Part shown: positions 16,665 to 25,282 of the stretch, in pieces
How positions within the stretch are numbered: position 1 is the first letter of the stretch
Layout of the letters: each line of letters begins with the position of its first letter
Origin: an uncultured Lachnospiraceae bacterium
GTDB taxonomy: Bacteria > Bacillota > Clostridia > Lachnospirales > Lachnospiraceae
Length of the DNA stretch: 64,000 bases
Assembly (NCBI GenBank): GCA_934292725.1
Contig: CAKQXY010000001.1
Span: 62,001 to 126,000, forward strand
Reading direction: 5' to 3'
Program-made: the position numbers and the translations under genes
The notes under the pieces: model-generated
Told to the model about the DNA's origin: nothing
The model's input: only the letters and a program-made list of their open reading frames with translations
The model's database searches: none

Positions 16665-19600
16665 ATGGACAGTACTACAGATAATAACATCTTACCTTAC
16701 AATATTAGTCAAATTATTAAAACCCCTTCGATTTTCAGCAGGGTGGACAATATCATTAACAAATCTTATTTACCATTGCTTCAAGAGTATCCTATCGTTG
16801 AACTAAACAGTTCTGATTTACTGGATGCGGTTGAGTGTACATGCTTATTTCCTATTAAGCGTATTGTATTTGATAAAGAAGAAAATAATATTCAGAAATT
16901 ATCAAGTGTATATTCTAGTCTTTCTGGTATTGACGCTACTATTATAATGATTATCAGAGGATATGAAAATGGCGAAACGGAGTTGTTTTTTGGAATTAGT
17001 GATCAAACAAGTACTCGAGTAAATGGTGCCTATCCTAAGACGAAAGCCTTTTTAAATAGTTTTATGGGAAACTTTACAGGATGTCGAACAGAAGATAATC
17101 AAATTCTTAATAGTGAAGATACCAAAATTGCAATTCATAGTGCATTCTGTTCCAACTTTAACTCAATCGCAAGCGTCTCTTGCATAGGTTCTTTACGCAG
17201 ACAAAATAAAGTTGAAAAAAATAGTGAATTTTTTCAGGGTATGGAAAAAGTAATTGAAGCTATGAATGGTAAAGAATATACACTTCTTGTTATGGCAAAA
17301 CCAGTATTGTTTAATGATATCCAATCTATGCGTGCTGAGTTGGAAAATTTATATACTCAATTGTCCATGTTTGCCAAGATGAATGTTTCTGTTAGTCAAT
17401 CTGAAGCTTTAACGGTATCATCATCATTATCAAACTCTTTGTCAAAAAGTGTCACAAGTTCAAAATCCAAATCACTCAGTATTGGTGAAAATACTTCAAC
17501 CTCTACGAGTACTGGATCCTTTGAAAGTAGTTCAGACTCAGCTGGAGTAAGTTTAGGTGGATCAAATAGCTTCCTATCTGGTTCATATTCGTATTCAACA
17601 TCCCAAGGAACCAGTTCTGGACAGGCAATAACATCTGGAAATCAGAAAAATGAAACTCTCACAGATGGAAAAAGCATTACAGATGGTAATACTGATACCA
17701 TGACAAATGGTAACTCGACGACGGAAACAAATGGAAAAACCATTCAATTAACAATAGAAAATAAAAGGATTAGTGAAGCCTTGAATATAATTACGCAACA
17801 ATTGCAAAGATTAAAACAAGGCAGCGGTAGTGGTTTGTTTGCCACTAGTGCGTATGTATTATCTGATTCTGTTTCTAATGTGCGAACGGCATCCAGTTTA
17901 TATAAAGCTGTGATATCAGGTGAAGCAACTTCAATGGAATACAATGGAATAAATATATGGAGCAATAAAGAATATTTTCAAATTGTCCAGTACTTACGCC
18001 ATTTTTTACATCCTGTTTTTCAATTAACCAGAGATAATGTGCCTTCTGATATTATGACAGCAACACCAGCAACAGTTAGTACAGCCACCGAATTAGCAAT
18101 TCAAATGGGACTTCCTCAGCATAGTATTGATGGAATTCCAGTAAAAGAATCGGTACCGTTTGGACGAAATATTTTTAAACTATCAATTGAAAATAAAAGG
18201 AGAGATTCGATTTGTATCGGAAATATCTATCATTTAGGTACCGCACTTCCGCAAAAGGCAAATCTTGATATTGATAGTTTAACAATGCATACTTTTGTTA
18301 CTGGAACTACTGGATCAGGAAAAAGTAACACTATTTATGGTCTTGTGGATACTTTGTGTTGTACTCGCGAAAATATTCATTTCTTAATTATTGAGCCAGC
18401 AAAAGGTGAATATAAAAATGTTTTTGGCAATAGATCCGATGTTACTGTGTATGGAACAAATCCTTACATTTCGGAGATGCTTAGAATCAATCCGTTCCGA
18501 TTTAATAATCAGATTCATGTACTTGAACATATTGATCAACTGATTGGTCTGTTCAATGTATGTTGGCCTATGGAGGCAGCTATGCCAGCGGTTCTTAAGC
18601 AGTCAATTGAAAAAGCATATGAGAACGCAGGATGGAATTTACAAACATCAATCAACTCAATTTCAGCAACGTTATTCCCAGATTTTCAAGACGTTATGAA
18701 TGAAGTTGAGAAATTTATTGAGCAATCAGACTATTCTGCCGAAAATAAGGGAAATTATAAGGGCGCATTATGTACTAGACTTAGTGAGTTAACAAGTGGT
18801 CTTAATGGAATGATGTTTGTATCTGACGAAATTGAAGATGAGAAATTATTTGACAGTAATGCAATCGTTGATCTTAGCAGAGTTTCTTCGTTTGAAACAA
18901 AATCCTTAATTATGGGATTATTGATTGTACGCTTACAAGAATACCGTCAAAGTTCTGCTATACCGCCAAATGCAAAATTACGCCATATTACTGTTTTGGA
19001 GGAAGCACACAATCTATTAAAAAGAACTTCGACTGAGCAATCAATGGATAGCGCTAATATCGCTGGAAAATCCGTTGAAATGATATCGAATTCTCTTGCT
19101 GAAATGAGAACATATGGTGAAGGTTTTATTATCGCTGACCAATCACCAGAACAAATGGATCTATCGGTAATTCGGAATACAAATACAAAGATTATTATGC
19201 GTTTACCATTTTATGAAGATAGGAAATTAGTAGGTAAATCTGCATCAATGAATGAAGCTCAGATTGATGAAATTAGCAAATTTCCAACTGGAATAGCTGC
19301 CGTATTTCAAAATGATTGGATGGATCCAGTTCTTGTAAAGATTCCTTACTATGGTGCGCCTAAAGATAGATATCATTTTCAATGGAATTATACTATGCGG
19401 AATACGGAAAGTGATGATGAAACTACATTACTTTATGCAATGATGTTTCATATTCGTGGCTTAAATACATTTATTTCAAACCTTGGAATCAATGCGGTTA
19501 ATATAATAAGTAAGATGCATGTATCAACCGCTATTAAGAGACAATTGATAAAATATGTTAAAGTTACGGATAAAGAAAGTAGAATTGACATATATCAAGA

Positions 19601-19847
19601 AATAGCATTTTTGTTATTTAATGCACAGGAAGTTATGGAACTCACATCTAATGATACTACTTTAGCAGAGTGGAAATATGATGCGGAGAATTTACTTGAA
19701 CCGTCAATTGTAGAATTTAAAGAATGGGGAAAAAATCTTTTGCTCTGGTCACTGTGTCGAAAATTTACAGCAATTGATTCTTCTTTTTCGCCCATACTGG
19801 AAGAAATGTCACAATTGATCAATAACAAGTGGAAGGAGATTGGATGA
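16665..19847 (+). CDS. HerA/VirB4-type ATPase with a Ser/Thr-rich insert
   Basis: A 1,060-residue protein behind AAGGAGGAGATTAGA. The motor region has Walker A VTGTTGSGKSNT (about 545), IIEPAKGEYKN (about 580), Walker B ITVLEEAHNLLK (about 775) and an AEMRTYGEGFIIADQSPEQ segment, the same order as the 5,800 product. Residues about 240-360 are low complexity, dominated by Ser, Thr, Gly and Asn (SSSLSNSLSKSVTSSKSKSL), exactly where the paralogue has a Gly-rich hydrophobic stretch. About 160 C-terminal residues after the motor are an additional helical domain. Its stop overlaps the papain-fold gene (ATGA), so motor and effector are made together. Confidence 0.8.
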   Translation: MDSTTDNNILPYNISQIIKTPSIFSRVDNIINKSYLPLLQEYPIVELNSSDLLDAVECTCLFPIKRIVFDKEENNIQKLSSVYSSLSGIDATIIMIIRGYENGETELFFGISDQTSTRVNGAYPKTKAFLNSFMGNFTGCRTEDNQILNSEDTKIAIHSAFCSNFNSIASVSCIGSLRRQNKVEKNSEFFQGMEKVIEAMNGKEYTLLVMAKPVLFNDIQSMRAELENLYTQLSMFAKMNVSVSQSEALTVSSSLSNSLSKSVTSSKSKSLSIGENTSTSTSTGSFESSSDSAGVSLGGSNSFLSGSYSYSTSQGTSSGQAITSGNQKNETLTDGKSITDGNTDTMTNGNSTTETNGKTIQLTIENKRISEALNIITQQLQRLKQGSGSGLFATSAYVLSDSVSNVRTASSLYKAVISGEATSMEYNGINIWSNKEYFQIVQYLRHFLHPVFQLTRDNVPSDIMTATPATVSTATELAIQMGLPQHSIDGIPVKESVPFGRNIFKLSIENKRRDSICIGNIYHLGTALPQKANLDIDSLTMHTFVTGTTGSGKSNTIYGLVDTLCCTRENIHFLIIEPAKGEYKNVFGNRSDVTVYGTNPYISEMLRINPFRFNNQIHVLEHIDQLIGLFNVCWPMEAAMPAVLKQSIEKAYENAGWNLQTSINSISATLFPDFQDVMNEVEKFIEQSDYSAENKGNYKGALCTRLSELTSGLNGMMFVSDEIEDEKLFDSNAIVDLSRVSSFETKSLIMGLLIVRLQEYRQSSAIPPNAKLRHITVLEEAHNLLKRTSTEQSMDSANIAGKSVEMISNSLAEMRTYGEGFIIADQSPEQMDLSVIRNTNTKIIMRLPFYEDRKLVGKSASMNEAQIDEISKFPTGIAAVFQNDWMDPVLVKIPYYGAPKDRYHFQWNYTMRNTESDDETTLLYAMMFHIRGLNTFISNLGINAVNIISKMHVSTAIKRQLIKYVKVTDKESRIDIYQEIAFLLFNAQEVMELTSNDTTLAEWKYDAENLLEPSIVEFKEWGKNLLLWSLCRKFTAIDSSFSPILEEMSQLINNKWKEIG

Positions 19848-20554
19848 GTTTAGAATTACGAAATGCGGAAGTTTCCCCCCATCGAAATAATGAAATTTCA
19901 TTGAGAGAAAAAAAGCCATTGGAAACGCCGGAGAGCAGAAAAGAATATGCAGAAGCTGAGCAGAAAACAAAGAATATTATTTTTGATTATTGTGATAAAA
20001 TGCAATTTGACATTTCTGCAAAGCCGATGGAAACAATTTATTCACAAAACTGGGACAAAATTAAACTGGAAAAAGGATTAGACGCAACTCTTAAAGAATG
20101 CAATCCTAATTACGAATTGGGGAAAGAATGGAAAACGAATTGTCAACGCTGTGTCCCAACATATGAAATGCGATGTCGTGGATATGATGTAACTGCATTT
20201 CCTAAACCAGCAGTTTCAGATAAAACAGATTTGGCATTCCACCCGTTTACTGTATGGCGAAATCCAGAAGTGATAAAATGTTCAAAAAATGGAATTGATG
20301 ACATTGAGAAAAAAATGCAGGAATGGGGTGATGGTGCCAGAGCACAAGTAGTTGTGGCATGGAAAAATACAAATGCAGGACATACTTTTATTGCTGAACG
20401 CATTGATGGCAAAACGGTATATCTTGATCCGCAAACTGGAAATAAAGATGTGAAAAATTATTTTAAGCGAGTTGAAAATGGTTCTGTACGACTGGCTCGT
20501 ATTGACACATTAGATGTTTCAAATAAAATACTTGATTGTTGTAGAAAGGTGTGA
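19844..20554 (+). CDS. Papain-fold toxin 1-like protein (glutamine deamidase type)
   Basis: A 236-residue product. The start at ATG 19,844 overlaps the ATPase stop and sits behind GGAAGGAGATTGG. The C-terminal domain matches papain-fold toxin 1: NCQRCVPTYEMRCRGYDV with the nucleophile Cys (about 98), AGHTFIAERIDG with the His (about 178), and VYLDPQTG with the Asp (about 193). In polymorphic toxin systems this domain deamidates or cleaves target proteins. The first 90 residues are charged and may be a delivery region; it starts MSLE like the 8,950 product. No signal peptide. Coupling to the HerA-type motor hints that the motor handles it. Confidence 0.75.
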   Translation: MSLELRNAEVSPHRNNEISLREKKPLETPESRKEYAEAEQKTKNIIFDYCDKMQFDISAKPMETIYSQNWDKIKLEKGLDATLKECNPNYELGKEWKTNCQRCVPTYEMRCRGYDVTAFPKPAVSDKTDLAFHPFTVWRNPEVIKCSKNGIDDIEKKMQEWGDGARAQVVVAWKNTNAGHTFIAERIDGKTVYLDPQTGNKDVKNYFKRVENGSVRLARIDTLDVSNKILDCCRKV

Positions 20555-20562
20555 TAAAGACT

Positions 20563-20817
20563 ATGGAATTAAAGGAAGCTGTAAAACTGGCAAATACTTA
20601 TTTTAAAAATACCTATAGCACAAATGTCAATATGTCTGGAATTTTAGATGCTGTAACACATTGGATTTTCTATCCTGGACAAGACGATATTGTTGAATTT
20701 GGTATTGAGGGAGTAAAGATTGAAAAGAATACCGGAAAAATGGAGTCTTTCATTTTGCCTGATGACAAAAATTTTGAACTATTAGACCACGCAACAAAGG
20801 TAAAATTGGAGGCATGA
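20563..20817 (+). CDS. Small protein after the toxin; candidate immunity protein
   Basis: Start set at ATG 20,563; a GTG at 20,551 has its ribosome site too close. The 84-residue product runs helix, then strands (WIFYPGQDDIVEFGIEGVKI), then IEKNTGKMESFILPDD and LLDHATKVKLEA. This order resembles YrhB/Imm35-type immunity proteins, which often follow papain-fold toxins. The likeness is by eye only. Position directly after the toxin-like gene supports neutralisation of it. Confidence 0.5.
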   Translation: MELKEAVKLANTYFKNTYSTNVNMSGILDAVTHWIFYPGQDDIVEFGIEGVKIEKNTGKMESFILPDDKNFELLDHATKVKLEA

Positions 20818-20821
20818 TTTC

Positions 20822-21430
20822 ATGGGGGAATTTAATAATAAAGAGCAGGTAGAGAATACGCAGATTGAAATAAAAAGCCCTGAGCAGGCTAAGAGGTATC
20901 TTAATTTGGCCAATAGTCATATGATGAAAAGCAGAGCTTACGAACGACAAGCAAATACACTGGAAAATCAAATTCATAGAATGATTCAGCCGGAACGGAA
21001 AATGGCAGAAGTTCGTTCTTTAAGAAGAATGGCAGAAAGCGAAAAGAAAGAAGCAGAAAAGTATAAACGTTATGCAGAAGCCGAGCTTAGAAAACCTATT
21101 GGTGAATTAGCAAATGAATTTGGTGAACAGACTGAGAAAAATAAGAGTGATTTGTCAAAAATCAAAGAAGGAAATGACGAAAATAAGGAAATGAATGCAC
21201 TTGGTAGTGACACCAGTGTTGAAACTGTAGAAGAGAAGGCTAAAAATATAGTTAAGGAGATAGCTGATATTTCTACAGATGAAATGGCTAAAAAATTTGA
21301 TCTTTCTGAAGAAGAGAAAAACATACTTTCAGAAACAGATAGTACAATGACGAAAGAAATTTCATTTCAGGGAATCCGAGGTTACAAAAAAGGAAGTTGT
21401 TCTGGAAAGCAAATACCTATTTACGACTAA
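20822..21430 (+). CDS. Charged coiled-coil protein, unknown
   Basis: A 202-residue protein, 4 bp after the preceding stop. Residues 15-95 are a long Lys/Glu/Arg/Ala helix (LRRMAESEKKEAEKYKRYAE). The middle is acidic and disordered. The tail reads QGIRGYKKGSCSGKQIPIYD. There is no signal peptide. It recalls the small helical gene after the ATPase in block A, so it may be an adaptor. The short Gly/Lys/Cys tail before a radical SAM gene could also be a modification substrate; this is only a possibility. Confidence 0.55.
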   Translation: MGEFNNKEQVENTQIEIKSPEQAKRYLNLANSHMMKSRAYERQANTLENQIHRMIQPERKMAEVRSLRRMAESEKKEAEKYKRYAEAELRKPIGELANEFGEQTEKNKSDLSKIKEGNDENKEMNALGSDTSVETVEEKAKNIVKEIADISTDEMAKKFDLSEEEKNILSETDSTMTKEISFQGIRGYKKGSCSGKQIPIYD

Positions 21431-21515
21431 TTCCTTATAATGAAATTTTTCTCAACAGAAAAAGTATAAGAATTTATATTGGAATTTTATATTTGAGAAT
21501 AGGAGGAGAGATACA

Positions 21516-22604
21516 ATGCATGTTAAAATAGTGACATTGATTTTGACAAAACGCTGCAATCTTCGCTGTAACTATTGCTACGTAAGATACGAGAATTCTA
21601 AATCAATGTCACTTGAAACTGCACAAACAATAATTGCAAAAGAAATGGCTCAAGCAAATGATGATACGACGTTGGTTTTCTCTTTTCTTGGTGGAGAACC
21701 TTTTTGCGAATTTGAGACACTCAAAGAAATATGCGAATGGATCTGGTCAAGATATTGGAATACAACTTATTATATCAATGCAGTTACAAATGGGACTTTA
21801 TTAACAGATGAAATTCGATTATGGCTTATAAGAAATCATCATCGTTTTTATTTAACGCTTAGCTATGACGGCATTGTAAAGGCGCAAAATCAAAACAGAT
21901 ATAATAGTGCATCCATAGTTGATATAGATTTTTTCCATGAATATTGGCCTCAAATTCCTTTTAAAATGACAATTACAGAAGGAAACATAAGTAATTTATA
22001 TGATAATATTATTTACTTACACCAGAAAGGAATTCTTGTTAATGACACATTTGCTGACAATACAGCTGTATGGAAAAAAGAATCTTTGGAATTGCTAGAT
22101 CAACAACTTTCTAAATTAAGTTCATATTATTTATTACATCATGATATAAAACCTAGTGATTTATTAAATATTGACTTAATTCCAGTATTGGATTCTTCAA
22201 AACGGAGTTTATTTGATTGTGGTGCTGGAAAAGATAAAGTAACTTATGATACAGATGGAACGGAGTATCTCTGTCATCTTCTTTCGCCATTAGCGCTTGA
22301 TAGTGAACAACTTCAAAATTTAAGAGATGACATAAACAATTCCAAACTATCTAGCAAATGTCATACATGTATTCTTGATCCAATTTGTCCATTTTGCCCA
22401 GGAATGTCTTATCTTTCTAAATATACATGTTGGATTCGGGAAGATAAAAATTGTTCTTTATTTAAGCATCAAGTATATTATGCTTGTTCTTATCAACTCA
22501 AGACTATTTTGAGAAAAAAGCGATATAGCGAATGTCTTGATGATCATGATAAATTAACATATATATCAATAAAGTACATACTTAACAATATGAATTTAGA
22601 ATAG
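21516..22604 (+). CDS. Radical SAM/SPASM protein
   Basis: A 362-residue protein with ATG behind GGAGGAGAGATACA. The radical SAM cluster is CNLRCNYC (Cys 14, 18, 21), followed by the SAM-binding FLGGEPF motif (about 66-72). The C-terminus has a SPASM-type Cys set: CGAGKDKVTYDTDG, CHTCILDPICPFC and later Cys. SPASM enzymes modify peptides or act as sulfatase-maturase-like proteins. No dedicated precursor peptide is obvious nearby. It ends 10 bp before the Hsp70-like gene at 22,615, so it belongs to the same cassette. Confidence 0.85.
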   Translation: MHVKIVTLILTKRCNLRCNYCYVRYENSKSMSLETAQTIIAKEMAQANDDTTLVFSFLGGEPFCEFETLKEICEWIWSRYWNTTYYINAVTNGTLLTDEIRLWLIRNHHRFYLTLSYDGIVKAQNQNRYNSASIVDIDFFHEYWPQIPFKMTITEGNISNLYDNIIYLHQKGILVNDTFADNTAVWKKESLELLDQQLSKLSSYYLLHHDIKPSDLLNIDLIPVLDSSKRSLFDCGAGKDKVTYDTDGTEYLCHLLSPLALDSEQLQNLRDDINNSKLSSKCHTCILDPICPFCPGMSYLSKYTCWIREDKNCSLFKHQVYYACSYQLKTILRKKRYSECLDDHDKLTYISIKYILNNMNLE

Positions 22605-22614
22605 GAGATTCGAT

Positions 22615-24618
22615 ATGAGAAAAATTTATGCTGCTGATTTTAGTGAGGGAACAATACATTTCTATTGTTCACGTACTAATTTAGCCTTTCGTGAAGCAAA
22701 CCCGCTTAATACACCAGGAGGTGAACCGTCTGGTTATGCGTTAACAAAAAGAAATCAGTTTTGGTTAGGATTAGAATTGTATCAATTAAGTTATGAAAAT
22801 TTAAGGGAACTGGATAGTTTTCATATCAATATTAAGGCGAAACCTGATGAGAATCATCGAGCAGAACTTGTGCAATACTTTAAAACTTGGCTTGAAAAAA
22901 TGAAAGAAGATTATCCAGAAGAGTTTAAAGGCATAGATGAACCATTTTGGTTTATTAACTATCCAATGAGTGATGAGTGGAAAGCAGTGAGAACAAGAGA
23001 TCTGTATCAAAGTCTTTTTGAAGAAGCCGGATATGAAAATGTGTTTATCATTCCAGAGTCCAACGCAGTGTTTGCTTTTTATCAGCAAACGACACATATC
23101 ATGAATAATTATAGGCCTGAAACACAATTTTTGGTTTTTGATCAGAGTGCATATTCGTTGAATATGACTTATTATAATAAAGGAAAAATAAGTTCTTATG
23201 GAGGATATTTAGGTACAAGTCTCATTGAAAGAATGATGCTTCATGTTATTTTGAAGCATGATGAAAAAGAAATTCGACTCAAAAAAAGGTCGATTAATTT
23301 TTCGGAAACAGTTCAATTCGTGCGAACTTTGATTGAAAAGGAAGGGTATAGTGGAAAAGTTTACACATATTTGTTACTGTGTGCCAGAGTACTAAAAGAA
23401 GAATATTTTACTGCGCAAAGAAATAAAACTCTTAAAGAAAAATTAGACATTATTAAGCCTGTTGACCTTAATCTTGATCTAGATGAATATGATCAATTTT
23501 CCTTATTCACCAATTTGCCTATGATACAGAATATTCTGGAAAACTGGTCGGTTAAGGAAATACTTGGTGATGAGTTTTTTACACTCGCTCCTGAAGTACA
23601 AAATGAGATTGGCAATAAGACTTGGATGCAAACATTTCGAGTTTTTTTGTCAAATCTTGATAACGAGTATCCGAATATTAGAAATGGAGAAAATACTATC
23701 ATCATGCTTACCGGTGGTGGCTCATTGATGAATTGCATTACAGATACAATTAAAGAACATTATCCAGAGGCAACTGTCTATTGTGATAAGGAAGCAATTT
23801 CTGCTGTTGGAAAGGGAATGGCTTATTGGGCACCTGATATAATTTTGGCTATTGAATTTAAGCAAGTATTTTCTTCTTTTATTGATAGGGAGTATGTTGA
23901 CGAAGCTGGAAATACTATAAATTATATTAATCATATTCTTTCTGATATTGCTATAGATTGTGTAACAAATTTAATAAAAGCTATTGTAAGCGAAGAGGTT
24001 AATTCTGTAATGTATGCAACCAAGCAGTGGAGAGAATATAGCTGTGATAATACTGAAATTGGAAATACAATCGAAATATATTTAAAAAATTGGTGCAAGA
24101 GTACTGGTATGTCTTCTTTTATAAACCATATTAATATGCATATCTCCTCATTAAAATCACAATTAAATGCTGATTTTAATGAAGCATTATTAAAGAGTGG
24201 ATTAACGGAATTTGAACTTTTTAAAGAAGATACGGTATTTCTTTCCTATAGTATTGAACAAATATCTGAAGTATTCAATTTTCTAGTAGATATGATAGGT
24301 GATCATTACAAAAAACATACTATCTGGAACGAATTTCTAAATGACAAAAGAGGCATTTTTTCTGACAAGAGAACCGATTTTTATAATGCAAACGTAGAGG
24401 CTTTAAATAAGTGGATGCGTAATGAAGCTGCTTCAACTTCCAAACTATGTAAAGAACTATTTTTCGATAAACAATATAAAGTTACAGATACTGTTTCTTA
24501 TACTGTTTATCAACTCATTCAAGTTGAGGCTAGGCTGGATTTAAATAATCTTATGAAAATACATCTTAAGAGAATTTTAGGAAATTTGGTATTAGAGGAT
24601 TATTTAGATTTTGATTGA
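22615..24618 (+). CDS. Hsp70-like paralogue with decayed nucleotide-binding motifs
   Basis: A 667-residue paralogue of the 13,344 product. The phosphate-1 loop reads AADFSEGTIH where the paralogue has AADFGAGNT, and phosphate-2 reads LVFDQSAYSLNMTYY in place of LLFDQGAYSLDVTYY, so a loop Gly and an Asp are replaced. The adenosine motif LTGGGSLMN is kept. ATP hydrolysis is doubtful, and it may be a regulatory partner of the active paralogue. Long stretches are almost identical in DNA to that gene; the ends and both loops diverge. Confidence 0.7.
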   Translation: MRKIYAADFSEGTIHFYCSRTNLAFREANPLNTPGGEPSGYALTKRNQFWLGLELYQLSYENLRELDSFHINIKAKPDENHRAELVQYFKTWLEKMKEDYPEEFKGIDEPFWFINYPMSDEWKAVRTRDLYQSLFEEAGYENVFIIPESNAVFAFYQQTTHIMNNYRPETQFLVFDQSAYSLNMTYYNKGKISSYGGYLGTSLIERMMLHVILKHDEKEIRLKKRSINFSETVQFVRTLIEKEGYSGKVYTYLLLCARVLKEEYFTAQRNKTLKEKLDIIKPVDLNLDLDEYDQFSLFTNLPMIQNILENWSVKEILGDEFFTLAPEVQNEIGNKTWMQTFRVFLSNLDNEYPNIRNGENTIIMLTGGGSLMNCITDTIKEHYPEATVYCDKEAISAVGKGMAYWAPDIILAIEFKQVFSSFIDREYVDEAGNTINYINHILSDIAIDCVTNLIKAIVSEEVNSVMYATKQWREYSCDNTEIGNTIEIYLKNWCKSTGMSSFINHINMHISSLKSQLNADFNEALLKSGLTEFELFKEDTVFLSYSIEQISEVFNFLVDMIGDHYKKHTIWNEFLNDKRGIFSDKRTDFYNANVEALNKWMRNEAASTSKLCKELFFDKQYKVTDTVSYTVYQLIQVEARLDLNNLMKIHLKRILGNLVLEDYLDFD

Positions 24619-24660
24619 AAATTTGTAGCATAAAATGAGTATTTAACACCAACAGTCAAT

Positions 24661-24710
24661 CGGAAATAAATTTCAAAAAATGCCTATATCCATATTTATA
24701 ATATGGGCAT
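24661..24710 (+). promoter_or_regulatory. Shared CGGAAA-type control element with palindrome
   Basis: CGGAAATAAATTTC (24,661) stands 36 bp before TATAAT (24,697). The -10 lies in an inverted repeat, ATGCCTATAT (24,680-24,689) with ATATGGGCAT (24,701-24,710). No good -35 is present, so activation is likely. The same element lies before 26,388. Confidence 0.5.
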
Positions 24711-24737
24711 CAAAGATAACACAAAGGAGGAACCTAT

Positions 24738-25151
24738 ATGATTTACAAGGCAACACAAGAAATTGCAAATGTTCTGGCAGAAAAAGGTCTGAACTATGAT
24801 ATTTTGGAAGGAAATGATGTTTCACGTGTTATTTGCGATGTCAAAGGTTCTGCGTTTGCCTATCGCATTCAGTTTATTTCTCTGGATGACGATAGCGATA
24901 TGGCAGTTCGTGTCTTCGATCTGGTAAGATTTCCGAAAGAAAAACAAGAGACAATGATTCTATTTGCAAATAACTGTAACAAAAAATGCCGCTATTTAAA
25001 ATTTACTGTTAGTGACAATGCAATGAACATTGAATTTGATTGTCCAAATTCTTGTGTCGATATAGGAAATCTAGCAGTGGAACTTTTGGCACGAATCATG
25101 AAAATTGTAAATGAAGTTGGCTCTGATTTAATGCGTCAAATTTGGGCATAA
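24738..25151 (+). CDS. YbjN-domain-like protein
   Basis: A 137-residue protein behind AGGAGG. A helix (EIANVLAEKGLNYDIL) is followed by strands (DVSRVICDVKGSAFAYRIQF, MAVRVFDLVRFP), a helix over NNCNKKCRYLKF and a closing helix. This is the arrangement of YbjN/type III chaperone-like domains, which bind proteins. It is cytosolic and starts the group of exported proteins. Function inferred only from fold order. Confidence 0.5.
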   Translation: MIYKATQEIANVLAEKGLNYDILEGNDVSRVICDVKGSAFAYRIQFISLDDDSDMAVRVFDLVRFPKEKQETMILFANNCNKKCRYLKFTVSDNAMNIEFDCPNSCVDIGNLAVELLARIMKIVNEVGSDLMRQIWA

Positions 25152-25170
25152 AGAAAAAACGTATCTTGAT

Positions 25171-25227
25171 AGATCTCCGCTGTGATTCTTACTGTATTGG
25201 TGAACGCTGCATCTACTGTTCTGACGC
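25171..25227 (+). pseudogene. Fragment of a CxxC zinc-finger lipoprotein gene
   Basis: Encodes DLRCDSYCIGERCIYCSD, against DLNCDSYCIGGRCIYCSD in the lipoprotein gene at 27,539. It then runs into the same leader sequence (GGATCAGTAACAAA ... AACATCGTGCTTA) that precedes 28,180. Recombination between the duplicated segments left it behind. Confidence 0.85.
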
Positions 25228-25282
25228 GGATCAGTAACAAATAACATCGTGCTTACACACGTATTATACAAGGAGGAACTGT

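Noticed and set aside
21431..21515. RiPP precursor gene before the radical SAM gene
   Set aside because: No start with a ribosome site opens a peptide of useful length in this gap.
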